This document shows, in pieces, positions 19,732-31,734 of a DNA stretch of 64,000 nucleotides. How positions within the stretch are numbered: position 1 is the stretch's first letter; each line of letters begins with the position of its first letter. The position numbers were made by a program, and so were the translations under genes. The stretch comes from Candidimonas humi (GTDB lineage Bacteria > Pseudomonadota > Gammaproteobacteria > Burkholderiales > Burkholderiaceae_B). The stretch is taken from assembly GCF_019166065.1 (NCBI RefSeq), contig NZ_JAHTBN010000001.1, positions 496,001 to 560,000 of the forward strand. Reading direction: 5' to 3'. Below the pieces are notes generated by a model. That model did no database searches, was not told where the DNA came from, and was given only the letters and a program-made list of their open reading frames with translations.

Positions 19732-20661
19732 TCAATGCTCATGCTCATCCAGCACCAGATGCGCCATGCCGTCCTCGGTAGCGATACCCACCTTCCTTCC
19801 TACCGGCAAAGTCGCCTTGACCTTGACATGCCCATACGGCAGCCCCGTAATCACCGGCACCTTCACCGTAGCCCGCAGCCAGCGCAGCACCGAAGGCATG
19901 TCGAAGCCATTGTCATGAGGCGCCAGCCTGTAGTCCGTGAAACTCCCCAGCACAATCGCCTTCTGGCGCCCCAGCACGCCCGCCTGCCACAACTGCGCCA
20001 GCATGCGCTCGACGCGGAAAGGATGCTCGCCCACATCCTCCAGAAACAATATGCCGCCGCGGATACGCGGCATATAAGGCGTCCCCAGCAGCGAAACCAC
20101 TATCGCCAGATTGCCGCCCCACAGTATGCCGCGCGCATCGACCGCGTCGGAACCGGGCGACTCGAAACTCAAGATCTCCAGCTCGCCGCGCATCGCCTCC
20201 GCGAACAAATCCGCCGTGAGATCATCCATCGACTCGCCGCCGAAATCGAAGACCGCCGTCGGCCCCGCATAACTGCATGCCCCGGTGCGCGCCAGCAGCG
20301 CCAGGCTGAACGCCGTGAAATCGCTCTGGCCGATGAAAACCTTGCCGCTGTCGGCCACCGCCTGCCAGTCTATGGCCGGCAGCAGGCGGCTCAGCCCATA
20401 ACTGCCGCGCGTGGCCATCACGATGGGCTGCTTCTGCTTCAACGCACGGGAAATCGCCGCCAGGCGCTGCTTGTCCGTGCCGGCGAAACGCTCGTGCACC
20501 GCCAGCGCGGCGCGATCGACCACGGTCTTGAAACCCAAAGCCCCCAAGCGGGCAGCGGCCCTTTCCAGGGAGCCGGGATCGGCCACCGCGCCCGAGGGCG
20601 AAATCAGATAAATGCCGCCGGCTTCGTGGCGATGGTGGTGGTGATGTCCGGTATGGCTCAT
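19732..20661 (-). CDS. ldcA: LD-carboxypeptidase (S66 family)
   Basis: This S66 serine peptidase cuts the L,D bond of murein tetrapeptides during cell-wall recycling; MccF-type relatives cleave microcin C7. The 309-aa protein shows YLISPSGAVADPGSL at the N-terminus, the nucleophile region FIGQSDFTAFSLAL, and conserved GGNLAIVVSLLGTPYMP and LEDVGEHPFRVERML. A natural run HHHHHRH follows the fourth residue. The ATG at 20661 was chosen near the domain start; another at 20688 (MPNPTDLDA) is possible and lies nearer a TATACT-like -10 at about 20710. LdcA is preferred over MccF because of genome context only. Confidence 0.87.
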   Translation of the reverse strand: MSHTGHHHHHRHEAGGIYLISPSGAVADPGSLERAAARLGALGFKTVVDRAALAVHERFAGTDKQRLAAISRALKQKQPIVMATRGSYGLSRLLPAIDWQAVADSGKVFIGQSDFTAFSLALLARTGACSYAGPTAVFDFGGESMDDLTADLFAEAMRGELEILSFESPGSDAVDARGILWGGNLAIVVSLLGTPYMPRIRGGILFLEDVGEHPFRVERMLAQLWQAGVLGRQKAIVLGSFTDYRLAPHDNGFDMPSVLRWLRATVKVPVITGLPYGHVKVKATLPVGRKVGIATEDGMAHLVLDEHEH

Positions 20662-20765
20662 GGCGTCAAGGTCTGTAGGGTTGGGCATATAAGGCCGGGT
20701 GCAGGCCGTAGTATAAAAGCGCCGGGCGCCGGCGGCAGGCCGCCTTCGGCCCGTAAAGCAGGCCG

Positions 20766-22295
<1,530 letters not shown>

Positions 22296-23789
22296 TCAGG
22301 CGTCCGGCCCGGCGGCTGGAGCCTGCATGGCGGACTTGAGCGCGCGCAGCACCGGCGGCAGCGTGTGCACCAGGTCTTCGGCGATCAGGCCGGGGCCGAA
22401 AGCGCGCGCCGTCTCGCCGTGCAGCCAGGCCGCAGCGGCAGCGGCGAGAAACGCGTCCATGCCCTGGGCCATGAGGCCCGCGATGAGCCCGGACAAAACA
22501 TCGCCCGTACCGGCGGTGGCCAGGTCGGCGACGCCATTGGTGTTGATCACGGCGCGGCCGTCCGGCGCGGCGATGACGGTGTCGGCCCCCTTGAGCAGCA
22601 CCACCGCGCCGCTTTCGCGGGCGGCATAGCGCGCCCGCATCAGCTTGCTGCCCTCGCAGGGAAAAATGCGCGAGAACTCGCCCTCGTGCGGGGTAAGCAC
22701 GCAAGGGCCGGTGATCGCCGAGAACAACAACTGCGGATCGCGCGCGAAACAAGTGATCGCGTCCGCGTCCAGCACCGTCTTGCGCTGCGTGGCCAGCACC
22801 TCCAGTACATTCTTGCGGGTGGTGTCGGACACGCCCGCGCCGGGCCCTGCGACGATGGCGTTCTTGCGCGCATCGGCCAATAATTGCACCAGGCTGTCCG
22901 GCCCCTGCAGGGGCTGCACCATGACGCTGGTCAATGCCGCCGCGTATACCGCCCATACCGGCTGCGGCGCGGCCACCGTGACCAGCCCCGCCCCGACCCG
23001 AGCGGCGGCTGTCGCGGCCAGGCGCGCCGCGCCGGTCAGCGCCGCCCCGCCCAGCACCAGCACATGGCCCCGATGGTATTTATTGGCTTGCGCCCCCGGC
23101 CAGGGATACTGCGCCTGCCACAGCCGCGGCGCATTCTCGTGGCAGCGTGGCGGGGCCTGCCGCAGCACTGCGCCGGGTATGCCGATATCGGCCACCAGCA
23201 CTTCGCCGCAGAGCCTGCGGCCCGGCATCAGGCAGTGCCCGGGTTTCTTGCGGAAAAACGTGACGGTGAGCGCGGCGGGCACGGCGGCCCCGAGCACTTC
23301 GCCGGTCTCGCCGTCCAGCCCGCTGGGCACGTCCACGGCGCAGACCGGCAGGCCGCTGTGCGCCACGGCCTCCAGCACGGCACGCGCCTGCCCCTGGATC
23401 GGCCGCGACAGGCCGGCGCCGAACAAGGCGTCCACCACCAGCCCGGCGCCTTCGAGCAGCCCGGGGCTCCAGGCCTCGACCGGGCCGGTCCATAAAGCCG
23501 CGTGCTGCGCGGCATCGCCGGCGGGACTGCGTCCGCCCAGCAGCACCAGCCGGACGGGCCACCCGGCGTCAGCGAGGTGGCGTGCGGCAACGAAGCCGTC
23601 GCCGCCATTGTTGCCGGGCCCGCACAGCACCAGCACCGGCATGCGCGGCCAGCGCGCGAGCACGCCGTCGGCCACCGCCTTGCCGGCAGCTTCCATCAGG
23701 GCCGCACCCTCGATGCCGCCGCGAATGGCCGCTGCATCGGCCGCAGCCATTTCCTTGGGTGTGAGTAATGCGTTGTCGTTGGGATCCAT
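22296..23789 (-). CDS. nnr: Bifunctional NAD(P)HX epimerase/dehydratase
   Basis: This enzyme repairs hydrated NAD(P)H: the N-terminal YjeF_N domain epimerises R- and S-NAD(P)HX and the C-terminal ribokinase-like domain removes water using ADP. The 497-aa protein has VLVLCGPGNNGGDGFVAARHL and DVPSGLDGETG in the first half. The second half has VLVLGGAALTGAARLAATAA, LTPHEGEFSRIF and NGVADLATAGTGDVLSG. The ATG at 23789 has AAAAGG in front. The length matches E. coli Nnr (YjeF). Confidence 0.94.
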   Translation of the reverse strand: MDPNDNALLTPKEMAAADAAAIRGGIEGAALMEAAGKAVADGVLARWPRMPVLVLCGPGNNGGDGFVAARHLADAGWPVRLVLLGGRSPAGDAAQHAALWTGPVEAWSPGLLEGAGLVVDALFGAGLSRPIQGQARAVLEAVAHSGLPVCAVDVPSGLDGETGEVLGAAVPAALTVTFFRKKPGHCLMPGRRLCGEVLVADIGIPGAVLRQAPPRCHENAPRLWQAQYPWPGAQANKYHRGHVLVLGGAALTGAARLAATAAARVGAGLVTVAAPQPVWAVYAAALTSVMVQPLQGPDSLVQLLADARKNAIVAGPGAGVSDTTRKNVLEVLATQRKTVLDADAITCFARDPQLLFSAITGPCVLTPHEGEFSRIFPCEGSKLMRARYAARESGAVVLLKGADTVIAAPDGRAVINTNGVADLATAGTGDVLSGLIAGLMAQGMDAFLAAAAAAWLHGETARAFGPGLIAEDLVHTLPPVLRALKSAMQAPAAGPDA

Positions 23790-23963
23790 GCCTTTTGCCC
23801 AGCCTGCGATTCGAGCGACGCGGTCGCGCGCCGGATGCCGCACGCAGGCCGCACGGCCGGCGGCCTGCACGCACTGACTGCATCATAAACTAAACATGCA
23901 AAACCCCGGACATGCGCGCCATGCCCGCCCAATAGCCCACGGGCCATGCGCTACGGGCCATGC

Positions 23964-24042
23964 TCCTCGGGCCTGGCGCTGCGCCTTGCACCATATGGCT
24001 TGATGGGGCCGTTCGCCGCCCTGCTCATCGAGCATTACGGCC
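23964..24042 (+). pseudogene. Remnant of an MFS transporter gene
   Basis: This 79-bp stretch aligns without gaps to 24282-24360 inside the intact MFS gene, 66 of 79 bases identical by my count. Most changes are at third positions and the translation is conserved (GLMGPFAAL in both). It is therefore a fragment of a related MFS gene, not random sequence. No further similarity is visible on either side. It lies in the 321-bp gap 23790-24110, which otherwise holds no feature I can support. Confidence 0.8.
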
Positions 24043-24110
24043 CACGCGCGCATCAAATAAAATTGGGCCGATAATTACGCCTCCAGCCCAAATCCTGCGC
24101 CGCCCATTCC

Positions 24111-25457
24111 ATGCTTGCCCAAGCCCTCTCGGACACCCTGAAACGACGTGGCATCCATTACGCCTGGTTCGTAGCCTTCATTTGCTTCCTGACCATGCTC
24201 ACGTCGTCGGCGGCGCTGGGACTGCCGGGCGTGCTGCTCAGGCCCCTGGGCAAGGAATACGGCTGGGACGTCGAGCAGATTTCCTCCGCCCTGGCGCTGC
24301 GCTTTGCGCTATACGGGCTGATGGGGCCGTTCGCCGCGCTGTTCATCGAACGCTACGGCCTGCGCAAAGTGATTTCCACGGCCCTGGCGCTGGTCACCGC
24401 GGGTATGCTGCTGGCCCTGCCTATGACCTCGCTATGGCAACTGGTGGTGCTGTGGGGCCTGGTGCTGGGACTGGGCTCCGGCCTGACGGCGCTGGTGCTG
24501 GGCGCCATCGTGGCCAGCCGCTGGTTCGAGGCGCGCCGCGGGCTCGTGATCGGCATGCTGACGGCCAGTACCGCTACCGGCCAGCTCGTGTTCCTGCCGG
24601 GCGCCGCCTGGCTGGTGGAAAACTACGGGTGGCGCGCATCCGTCATCCCCGTCTGCCTGTTTGCCGCCCTGGTCATTACCCTGGCCCTGCTGTTCATGCG
24701 CGACCGGCCCGAGGACCTGGGGCTTGTCGCCTACGGCGCCGACCCTCGCAGCGCCGTGGCGGCGCCGGCCGCGGCCAGCCCCGGCGCGCCACGGCACGCT
24801 CCGCTGACCGCCCCTTTGCGGATCTTGCGCGACATGCGCGCCAACCGCACGTTCTGGATACTGTTCGCCACCTTCTTCATCTGCGGCTTGAGCACCAACG
24901 GGCTGATACAGACCCATTTCATCACGCTCTGCGGCGACTTCGGCCTGTCGCCCGTGCCGGCGGCCTCGGTGCTGGCCATGATGGGCGCCTTCGACCTGTG
25001 CGGCACGATATTTTCCGGCTGGCTGTCCGACCGCTACGACAGCCGCAAACTGCTGTTCTGGTATTACGGGCTGCGCGGGCTGTCGCTGTTCTGGCTGCCC
25101 CATTCACAATTCACTTTCTATGGCCTGTCGATCTTCGCCCTGTTCTACGGCCTGGACTGGGTAGCCACCGTGCCACCCACCGTGCGGCTGGCGAGCACCG
25201 CCTTCGGCAAGGAGCGCGCCGGCATGGCCTTCGGCTGGATCTTCGCCGGACACCAATTGGGAGCCGCCACGGCGGCATACGGCGCGGGCGCCACGCGCAG
25301 CCTGCTGCTCACCTATGTTCCGGCCCTGTACGCGGCGGGCACGGCCTGCCTGATCGCCGCCATCCTCGCCATGCTGATACGCCGGCCCGGGGCGAGCGCC
25401 CCGGTGCCGACGGCGCCCGCGGGGCCGGCCGGCGCCGCGGCGGCCCAAAGCTCCTGA
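24111..25457 (+). CDS. MFS transporter
   Basis: This is a 12-helix major facilitator of 448 aa. The first helix is in [22 protein letters not shown], the loop 2-3 motif reads [10 protein letters not shown], and the second half has the repeated motif [15 protein letters not shown]. The layout resembles the monocarboxylate/oxalate (OFA, MCT-like) branch of MFS. Substrate unknown. An ABC exporter follows on the same strand after about 100 bp. A decayed relative of this gene lies 70-150 bp upstream. Confidence 0.86.
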   Translation: MLAQALSDTLKRRGIHYAWFVAFICFLTMLTSSAALGLPGVLLRPLGKEYGWDVEQISSALALRFALYGLMGPFAALFIERYGLRKVISTALALVTAGMLLALPMTSLWQLVVLWGLVLGLGSGLTALVLGAIVASRWFEARRGLVIGMLTASTATGQLVFLPGAAWLVENYGWRASVIPVCLFAALVITLALLFMRDRPEDLGLVAYGADPRSAVAAPAAASPGAPRHAPLTAPLRILRDMRANRTFWILFATFFICGLSTNGLIQTHFITLCGDFGLSPVPAASVLAMMGAFDLCGTIFSGWLSDRYDSRKLLFWYYGLRGLSLFWLPHSQFTFYGLSIFALFYGLDWVATVPPTVRLASTAFGKERAGMAFGWIFAGHQLGAATAAYGAGATRSLLLTYVPALYAAGTACLIAAILAMLIRRPGASAPVPTAPAGPAGAAAAQSS

Positions 25458-25567
25458 GGCCGAACCGGCGCGAATCGCGCTCCTGGCCCAGCAGGTACAC
25501 TACCAAGCTGTCCCATATGGCGATGCGCAGCCGCCCCGCAAGGGCGGGCCGCAAGCCCATGCCACCC

Positions 25568-26490
<923 letters not shown>

Positions 26491-26494
<4 letters not shown>

Positions 26495-27252
26495 ACTGGT
26501 ACGCCATGCGCGCCATATACCGATTCGAGATGGCGCGGGCCTGGCGCACGGTGATGCAGAGCATCGTGGCGCCGGTCATTTCCACCTCGCTGTATTTCAT
26601 CGTGTTCGGCACCGCCATAGGCGGGCGCATCAACCAGATCGACGGCGTCAGCTACGGCGCCTTCATCGTGCCCGGCCTGGTAATGCTGTCGCTGCTTACG
26701 CAAAGCATCGCCAACGCATCGTTCGGCATTTATTTTCCGAAATTCACCGGCACCATCTACGAAGTGCTCTCGGCGCCCGTATCGTATTTCGAGATCGTGC
26801 TGAGCTATGTGGGCGCGGCGGCGTCCAAGTCCATCATCCTGGGCGTCATCATGCTGATCACCGCGGCCTTCTTCGTGCCGCTGCGCGTCGATCACCCCGC
26901 CTGGATGCTGCTGTTCCTGGTGCTGACCGCCTTCACCTTCAGCTTGTTCGGCTTCATCATAGGCCTATGGGCCGACAATTTCGAAAAGCTGCAGTTCGTG
27001 CCCATGCTGATCGTCACGCCGCTGGCCTTCCTGGGCGGCAGCTTCTATTCCGTGAACATGCTGCCGCCCTTCTGGCAGACGGTGACCCTGTTCAACCCCG
27101 TGGTCTACCTGATCAGCGGCTTTCGCTGGAGCTTCTACGGCATCGCCGACGTCAACGTCTACGTGAGCCTGGGCATGACCCTGGTCTTCCTGGCGCTCTG
27201 CCTGGGGCTGGTGGGCTGGATCTTCCGCACGGGCTATCGGCTCAAGCCCTAG
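26491..27252 (+). CDS. yadH: ABC-2 type exporter permease (YadH-like)
   Basis: This is the membrane partner of the preceding ATPase, 253 aa with six predicted helices and the ABC2_membrane signature region [28 protein letters not shown]. It starts [20 protein letters not shown] with AAGGAAAAA as ribosome site inside the end of yadG. YadGH-type pairs are found widely and often lack a known substrate; drug, lipid or polysaccharide export has been proposed for relatives. Convergent with yajQ. Confidence 0.9.
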
Positions 27253-27328
27253 GGCCCGTTGATACTACATGGGATGCCGCACCGGCGCCCATTTGCCTGC
27301 CAGCCCGCAGCGCCCGTTTGTCGCCCGA

Positions 27329-27345
27329 GGCGCCCGGAGGGCGCC
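27329..27345. terminator. Hairpin between yadH and yajQ
   Basis: GGCGCCC-GGA-GGGCGCC is a perfect 7-bp stem in the gap between two convergent genes. There is no U-tract on either side, so termination strength is uncertain. Confidence 0.4.
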
Positions 27346-27360
27346 CCGACACGGCCGGGT

Positions 27361-27843
27361 TCAGTCGCGGAAATTATTGAACTGCAGCGGCAGGTCGACT
27401 TCGGTCTTGCGCAGCAGCGCCATGGCCGCCTGCAAGTCGTCGCGCTTCTTGCCGGTGACGCGCAGCTTGTCGCCGTTGATCTGCGCCTCGACCTTGAGCT
27501 TGGCGCCCTTGATCGCGGCGATCAATTTCTTGGACACGGCCTGCTCTATGCCCTGCTTGACCGTGATGCGCCGGCGGGCACCCGCCACGTTCTCTTGCGG
27601 CTCGGCTATGTCCAGGCAGCGCACATCGATGTTGCGCGCCGACAGGCGTCCGCGCAAGATGTCGAGCATCTGGTTGAGCTGGAAGACGCTGGGCGCGGAC
27701 TGCGTCACGACATACCCCTCCAGCTCGTAGCGGGCATCGGTGCCCTTGAAATCGAAACGCGTCGCCAGCTCGCGGCTGGCCTGGTCCACCGCGTTGGCGA
27801 GTTCATGCTTGTCTACTTCGGAGACGACGTCGAAAGAAGGCAT
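27361..27843 (-). CDS. yajQ: YajQ family cyclic-di-GMP-binding protein
   Basis: This 160-aa YajQ/UPF0234 protein starts MPSFDVVSEVDKHELANAVDQ and contains GTDARYELEG and KLKVEAQINGDKLRVTGKKRDDLQ. Homologues in Xanthomonas bind cyclic di-GMP and work with a transcription factor. The open frame continues upstream through the SDR gene in another frame, but the family start at 27843 is clear. About 100 bp separate it from the SDR gene on the same strand. Confidence 0.93.
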   Translation of the reverse strand: MPSFDVVSEVDKHELANAVDQASRELATRFDFKGTDARYELEGYVVTQSAPSVFQLNQMLDILRGRLSARNIDVRCLDIAEPQENVAGARRRITVKQGIEQAVSKKLIAAIKGAKLKVEAQINGDKLRVTGKKRDDLQAAMALLRKTEVDLPLQFNNFRD

Positions 27844-27944
27844 AGGACTGTTCCTGTGGAAGTGAAAAGTGTACTGCGACCATCGGCAGCCGCCCAAGGC
27901 GGAGATGGCGCGGTGCCCGCATTTACGCCGGGCCGCGGGCGCCC

Positions 27945-28775
27945 CTACTCGTCGAAATCGGTGCTCTGCGCAAGCGATGCCCAGCGCTCGAATTCGGTGC
28001 CCAGTTCCTCGAGCCTGGTGCGTGCGCGCTTCAGCGCATCCGACCCCAGCAGCAGGTGCGCGGGCGGGTCGTCGCTGGCGACGATCTGCAAGATCGCGGC
28101 CGCCGCCTTGGCGGGGTCGCCGCGCTGGTGGCCCGAACGCGTGCTGCGCGCCTCGCTGATCGGTTCGCACACGGCCGTATATTCCGCAATGCTGCGAGTG
28201 CTGCGCTTGAGCGAGCGCCCTGCCCAGTCGGTACGGAAAGCCCCCGGCTCTACCGCGGTGACCTTGACGCCGAAACCCGCCGTCTCCTTGCCCAGCGATT
28301 CGCTGATGGCCTCGAGCGCGAACTTGCTGGCGTTGTAGATGCCTATGCCCGGGCCCGTAGTCAGCCCGCCTATGGAAGTGATATTGATGATGCGCCCGCC
28401 GCGGCGCCCGCGCATATGCGGCAGCACCGCCTTGATGAGGCCGAGCGCCCCGAACACATTCACTTCGAACTGGTGCCGGATATCGGCCATGCTCGCCTCT
28501 TCGATGGTGCTTTCGAAGCCGTATCCGGCATTGTTCACCAGCACGTCGATGGCGCCCACGCGGCTTTCCACCTCGTCGACGACACGGCGTATATCGGCTT
28601 CGTGCGTCACATCCAGCAGCACGCCGTGCGACCGGCCTGGGGTCACGGCGTCGAATTCGGCGCGCTGGGCTTCGTTGCGCAGCGTACCCACCACCATGTC
28701 GCCCTGCGCCAGCGCGGCCAGAGCCAGCGCACGGCCCAGGCCGGTGCTGGTTCCCGTGATCAGCCATGTATTCAT
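27945..28775 (-). CDS. Short-chain dehydrogenase/reductase
   Basis: This is a classical SDR of 276 aa with cofactor motif TGTSTGLGRALA, NNAGYG, catalytic Ser in ITSIGG and YNASK. The long C-terminal tail (about 80 residues after the active site) places it in the oxidoreductase subgroup annotated as extended DltE-like. Substrate unknown. It is divergent from the FadR-type regulator at 28853, and the operators for that regulator lie between them, so it is the likely regulatory target. Confidence 0.85.
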   Translation of the reverse strand: MNTWLITGTSTGLGRALALAALAQGDMVVGTLRNEAQRAEFDAVTPGRSHGVLLDVTHEADIRRVVDEVESRVGAIDVLVNNAGYGFESTIEEASMADIRHQFEVNVFGALGLIKAVLPHMRGRRGGRIINITSIGGLTTGPGIGIYNASKFALEAISESLGKETAGFGVKVTAVEPGAFRTDWAGRSLKRSTRSIAEYTAVCEPISEARSTRSGHQRGDPAKAAAAILQIVASDDPPAHLLLGSDALKRARTRLEELGTEFERWASLAQSTDFDE

Positions 28776-28826
28776 TGCTTGTTCTCCTTGATACGCTTGA
28801 TTTCTTCCGTATTTTGCCTCACAATC

Positions 28827-28857
28827 AAATCATCCGATGATTTAATCATTTAATGAT
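28827..28857. promoter_or_regulatory. Operator pair between the SDR and GntR genes
   Basis: A perfect palindrome AAATCATC-C-GATGATTT occupies 28827-28843. A near-perfect one, ATCATTTAATGAT, occupies 28845-28857 and contains the regulator's ATG. The repeated ATCAT/ATGAT half-sites suggest binding and autorepression by the FadR-type protein, covering the divergent SDR promoter too. Confidence 0.68.
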
Positions 28858-29536
28858 CTCCTTAGCCTCCAAGACCAGTCTGGCCGAAACCGCCGCCCAG
28901 GGCATCCAGCGCGAAATCCTGGACGGCCGCTGGGCCGTCGGCTCACGCATCCCCAACGAGCCCACGCTCGCATCCCTGCTCGGCGTCAGCCGAGGCACCG
29001 TGCGCGAAGCCGTCAGGATGCTGGCAACGCAGGGGCTGCTGGAAGCGCGCCAGGGTTCCGGCACCTATGTGCGTGCCTGCTACGACCCGGGCCGCACGCT
29101 GCAGCAGATGCGCCGCGCCACCTTGCGCGACCAGGTCGAAACCCGCTGTGCCCTCGAAGTCGCCGCGGCCAGGCTGGCCGCCGTGCGCCGCACGCCCGAA
29201 GATCTGCTCCGTCTCGAAAAGCTGGTGCAGGCCCGCGGCGAATACCGCGACGGCGAGACGGAACCAGGGTTTGCCGCGCGCGATTTCGCCTTTCACAGCG
29301 AATTCGTGCGGGCCTCGCACAATCAGGCCTTGATCGAGACTTATGTGTTCTTCGCCACCTCGGTGCAGGAAATCATCCAGGCCACGGTCGAGCAGTGCAT
29401 CCCGGAGCCCGGACAGCAAGCCCATGAAAACCTGGTGCACGGCATAGCCAGCGGCGACCCCGACCAGGCCGAGGCGGCAGTGCGCAGCTTCATGGCTCCC
29501 ATACTGAATGCGCTGGAACCAGCCGCCCCAGGCTGA
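28853..29536 (+). CDS. GntR/FadR-family transcriptional regulator (FCD domain)
   Basis: This 227-aa protein has an N-terminal winged helix (IQREILDGRWAVGSRIPNE, SRGTVREAVRMLATQGLLEARQGSGTYV) and a C-terminal all-helical FCD ligand domain with metal-binding-type residues (ARDFAFHSEFV). Such proteins sense small acids. The ATG lies within an operator-like palindrome, so the protein may control its own translation start region. It is followed on the same strand by a NimT/CynX-type MFS transporter after about 70 bp. Confidence 0.9.
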   Translation: MISLASKTSLAETAAQGIQREILDGRWAVGSRIPNEPTLASLLGVSRGTVREAVRMLATQGLLEARQGSGTYVRACYDPGRTLQQMRRATLRDQVETRCALEVAAARLAAVRRTPEDLLRLEKLVQARGEYRDGETEPGFAARDFAFHSEFVRASHNQALIETYVFFATSVQEIIQATVEQCIPEPGQQAHENLVHGIASGDPDQAEAAVRSFMAPILNALEPAAPG

Positions 29537-29607
29537 CGCTCCTCGATCCCGCCGCTTGCACGCCGCAATCTCATACATACGCCATATCCGCCACATCGAA
29601 CTGAATC

Positions 29608-30864
29608 ATGTCCTCGGCCCCCGATAAATCCGCCACGTCTCCATCCCTGGCCCAAGCTCATGCGTCGCGCGGCGCGGCCTTGGTTCTGCTCGGCATCAGC
29701 CTGATGCTGATCGCCTTCAACCTGCGACCGGTATTTTCCAGTCTGTCGGTGCTGCTGCCCGAAATCATTCGCCACACCGGCCTGTCCTCGGCCAATGCCG
29801 GCTACCTGACCACGCTGCCGGTGCTGTGCCTGGGCCTGTTCGCCCCCCTGGCTCCCGGCCTTGCGCAACGCTACGGCATGGAACGCACGCTGCTGGGCAT
29901 GCTGGTGCTGCTGGCCGCCGGCACCGCGCTGCGCGGCCAGGGCAGCATCTCGGGCCTGTTCATCGGTTCGGCGCTTGCCGGCGCCGGCATCGCCGTGGGC
30001 AATGTGCTGCTGCCGGCCCTGGTCAAGCGGGACTTCGCCGGACATACCGCCGGCATGATGGGGCTCTATACCATGGCATTGTGCGGCGGCGCCGCGGCGG
30101 CGGCCGCTTTCACGCTGCCGCTGGCGCATGCCATGGGCGATTCCTGGACGGCCGCGCTGGCCGTCTGGGCCCTGCCCGCGGCCGTGGTGGCACTGGTCTG
30201 GGCGCCGCAGTCGCTGGGCAGCCGCGGCACCCGTCCGCGCGCTCCCGCCCGGCGAGTACGCGGCCTGACGCGCGATCCGCTCGCCTGGCAAGTCACCCTG
30301 TTCATGGGCCTGCAGTCCGCCCTGGCCTATTGCGTCATGGGCTGGCTTGCGCCCATCCTGCGCGACCGCGGCCTGAGCGGCGTCACGGCCGGCCTGGTGG
30401 TTTCCGTGTCGATATTGATCCAGGTGGTGGTGAGCCTGCTGGTGCCGCCGCTGGCCGTGCGCTGCAAGGATCAGCGCCTGTTCAATGCCGCCCTGTCCGC
30501 CATCGCCGGACTCGCGCTGCTGGGCCTGCTGTTCGCGCCCCTGTCCATGGTCTGGATGTGGGCCGTGATACAGGGCGTGGGCCAGGGCGGCCTGTTCGCA
30601 GCGGCGCTCACGGTGATCGTCCTGCGCTCGCCCGACTCGCACGTCGCCGCGCATCTTTCGGGCATGGCGCAAAGCGTGGGCTATGTCCTGGCCGCCATCG
30701 GCCCCTTGCTGGTGGGCCTGCTGCACGGCTGGACGGGCAGCTACAGCGCGACTTCGTGGCTATTCATCGCGTTGAGCATAGGGTCGGGCGTCAACGGCTG
30801 GTTCGCAGGCCGCAACCGGCATGTGCGGATCGCTGCTGCCGCGCCCAAGCCTACCGCACCCTAG
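29608..30864 (+). CDS. CynX/NimT-family MFS transporter
   Basis: This is a 12-helix major facilitator of 418 aa with the CynX/NimT hallmark FNLRPVFSSLSVLLPEI in helix 1 and LAQRYGMERTLLGML in loop 2-3. Family members move cyanate, nitroimidazoles or related compounds. It sits after the FadR-type gene, probably in the same transcript. Its stop codon shares CTAG with the stop of the convergent TetR gene (30861-30864), so no terminator separates them. Confidence 0.86.
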   Translation: MSSAPDKSATSPSLAQAHASRGAALVLLGISLMLIAFNLRPVFSSLSVLLPEIIRHTGLSSANAGYLTTLPVLCLGLFAPLAPGLAQRYGMERTLLGMLVLLAAGTALRGQGSISGLFIGSALAGAGIAVGNVLLPALVKRDFAGHTAGMMGLYTMALCGGAAAAAAFTLPLAHAMGDSWTAALAVWALPAAVVALVWAPQSLGSRGTRPRAPARRVRGLTRDPLAWQVTLFMGLQSALAYCVMGWLAPILRDRGLSGVTAGLVVSVSILIQVVVSLLVPPLAVRCKDQRLFNAALSAIAGLALLGLLFAPLSMVWMWAVIQGVGQGGLFAAALTVIVLRSPDSHVAAHLSGMAQSVGYVLAAIGPLLVGLLHGWTGSYSATSWLFIALSIGSGVNGWFAGRNRHVRIAAAAPKPTAP

Positions 30865-31484
30865 CCGGCCCGCACGCCGGTAGCCACGATATCGTTGAAC
30901 ACCGCCGCGACCGCGGCGGGGTCGTCGACCTCGGGGCGCATCCACAGGTAGCTGTAATAGTGCATGCCCAGCAGGCCCTTGAGCCTGTAGCGGGAATAAG
31001 GCTTGAACCGGCCCGCCCGCTCTCCGTCCTCCAGGACCATGCGCCAGATATTCTCGTATGCGGCATGCAGGCCCAGCACTTCGGCGCGCCGCTCGCCGGT
31101 CAGTGAGTGGCTTTCGCGGAAACACACGGTAAGTTCGGCGCGATGCCGGGCGATCACATCCAGCAGGTGGGCGCCCAGCATGTCCAGGCGCCGCCCGGGA
31201 TCGGACTCCTGTTCCAGCAGCTCGCGTCCGTATCGCAGCAGCTCCAGCATGTAGCGGCAGCAGATGTCGTGCAGGATTTCTTCTTTGCTGCCGATATGGT
31301 GGTACAAGGCGCCGCGGCTCAGCTTGACCGCCTCGCCCAGCTCGGCCATGCCGATGGCGTGGTAGCCCTTTTCGGCAAAAAGACGGGCCGCGGTGGCAAA
31401 TATGGCCTGCCGCGTGGACGCGCCGCGTCCGCCCTTCTCGGCCGTCACGGCCGCCTGGACCGTCTTTGCCGCTCGTGTGCCCAT
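30861..31484 (-). CDS. TetR-family transcriptional regulator
   Basis: This 207-aa repressor has an N-terminal TetR helix-turn-helix (RQAIFATAARLFAEKGYHAIGMAELGEAVKLSRGALYHHIGSKEEIL) and a C-terminal TetR_C-like ligand domain. I placed the start at 31484 (MGTRAAKTVQ) because GAGGAAA precedes it; an ATG 17 codons upstream has none. It is divergent from the sulfite dehydrogenase genes, and a perfect TetR-like palindrome lies between them. Confidence 0.9.
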   Translation of the reverse strand: MGTRAAKTVQAAVTAEKGGRGASTRQAIFATAARLFAEKGYHAIGMAELGEAVKLSRGALYHHIGSKEEILHDICCRYMLELLRYGRELLEQESDPGRRLDMLGAHLLDVIARHRAELTVCFRESHSLTGERRAEVLGLHAAYENIWRMVLEDGERAGRFKPYSRYRLKGLLGMHYYSYLWMRPEVDDPAAVAAVFNDIVATGVRAG

Positions 31485-31659
31485 CGGATGATTTCCTCGC
31501 CTGGTATGGCCAAACCCCGCCCGGCGGCGAGGCAATCGATTTTAGCAAGCGGCCGGACGTGGCCAGGCGCACCCGGGCCGCCGCGCCTGCGAAACGCGCC
31601 GCCAGGCCGGGAAATGCTGGAAACCCTTGCGTGATTTCTATATACTGCCAGCACAAATA

Positions 31660-31671
31660 GACCGATCGGTC
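31660..31671. promoter_or_regulatory. TetR-type operator upstream of soxC
   Basis: GACCGATCGGTC is a perfect 12-bp palindrome. Read on the minus strand it extends to ACCGACCGATCGGTCTAT, close to operators of AcrR/QacR-like TetR proteins. It lies just downstream of a TATACT hexamer (31641-31646), where a repressor would block soxC transcription, and 64 bp before the soxC start. Confidence 0.68.
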
Positions 31672-31734
31672 GGTATGTTTATTTTCCCGGCAGGCAAGCC
31701 AACGAGCGAAGCCGGCAACAGGAGGGTCTACCGC

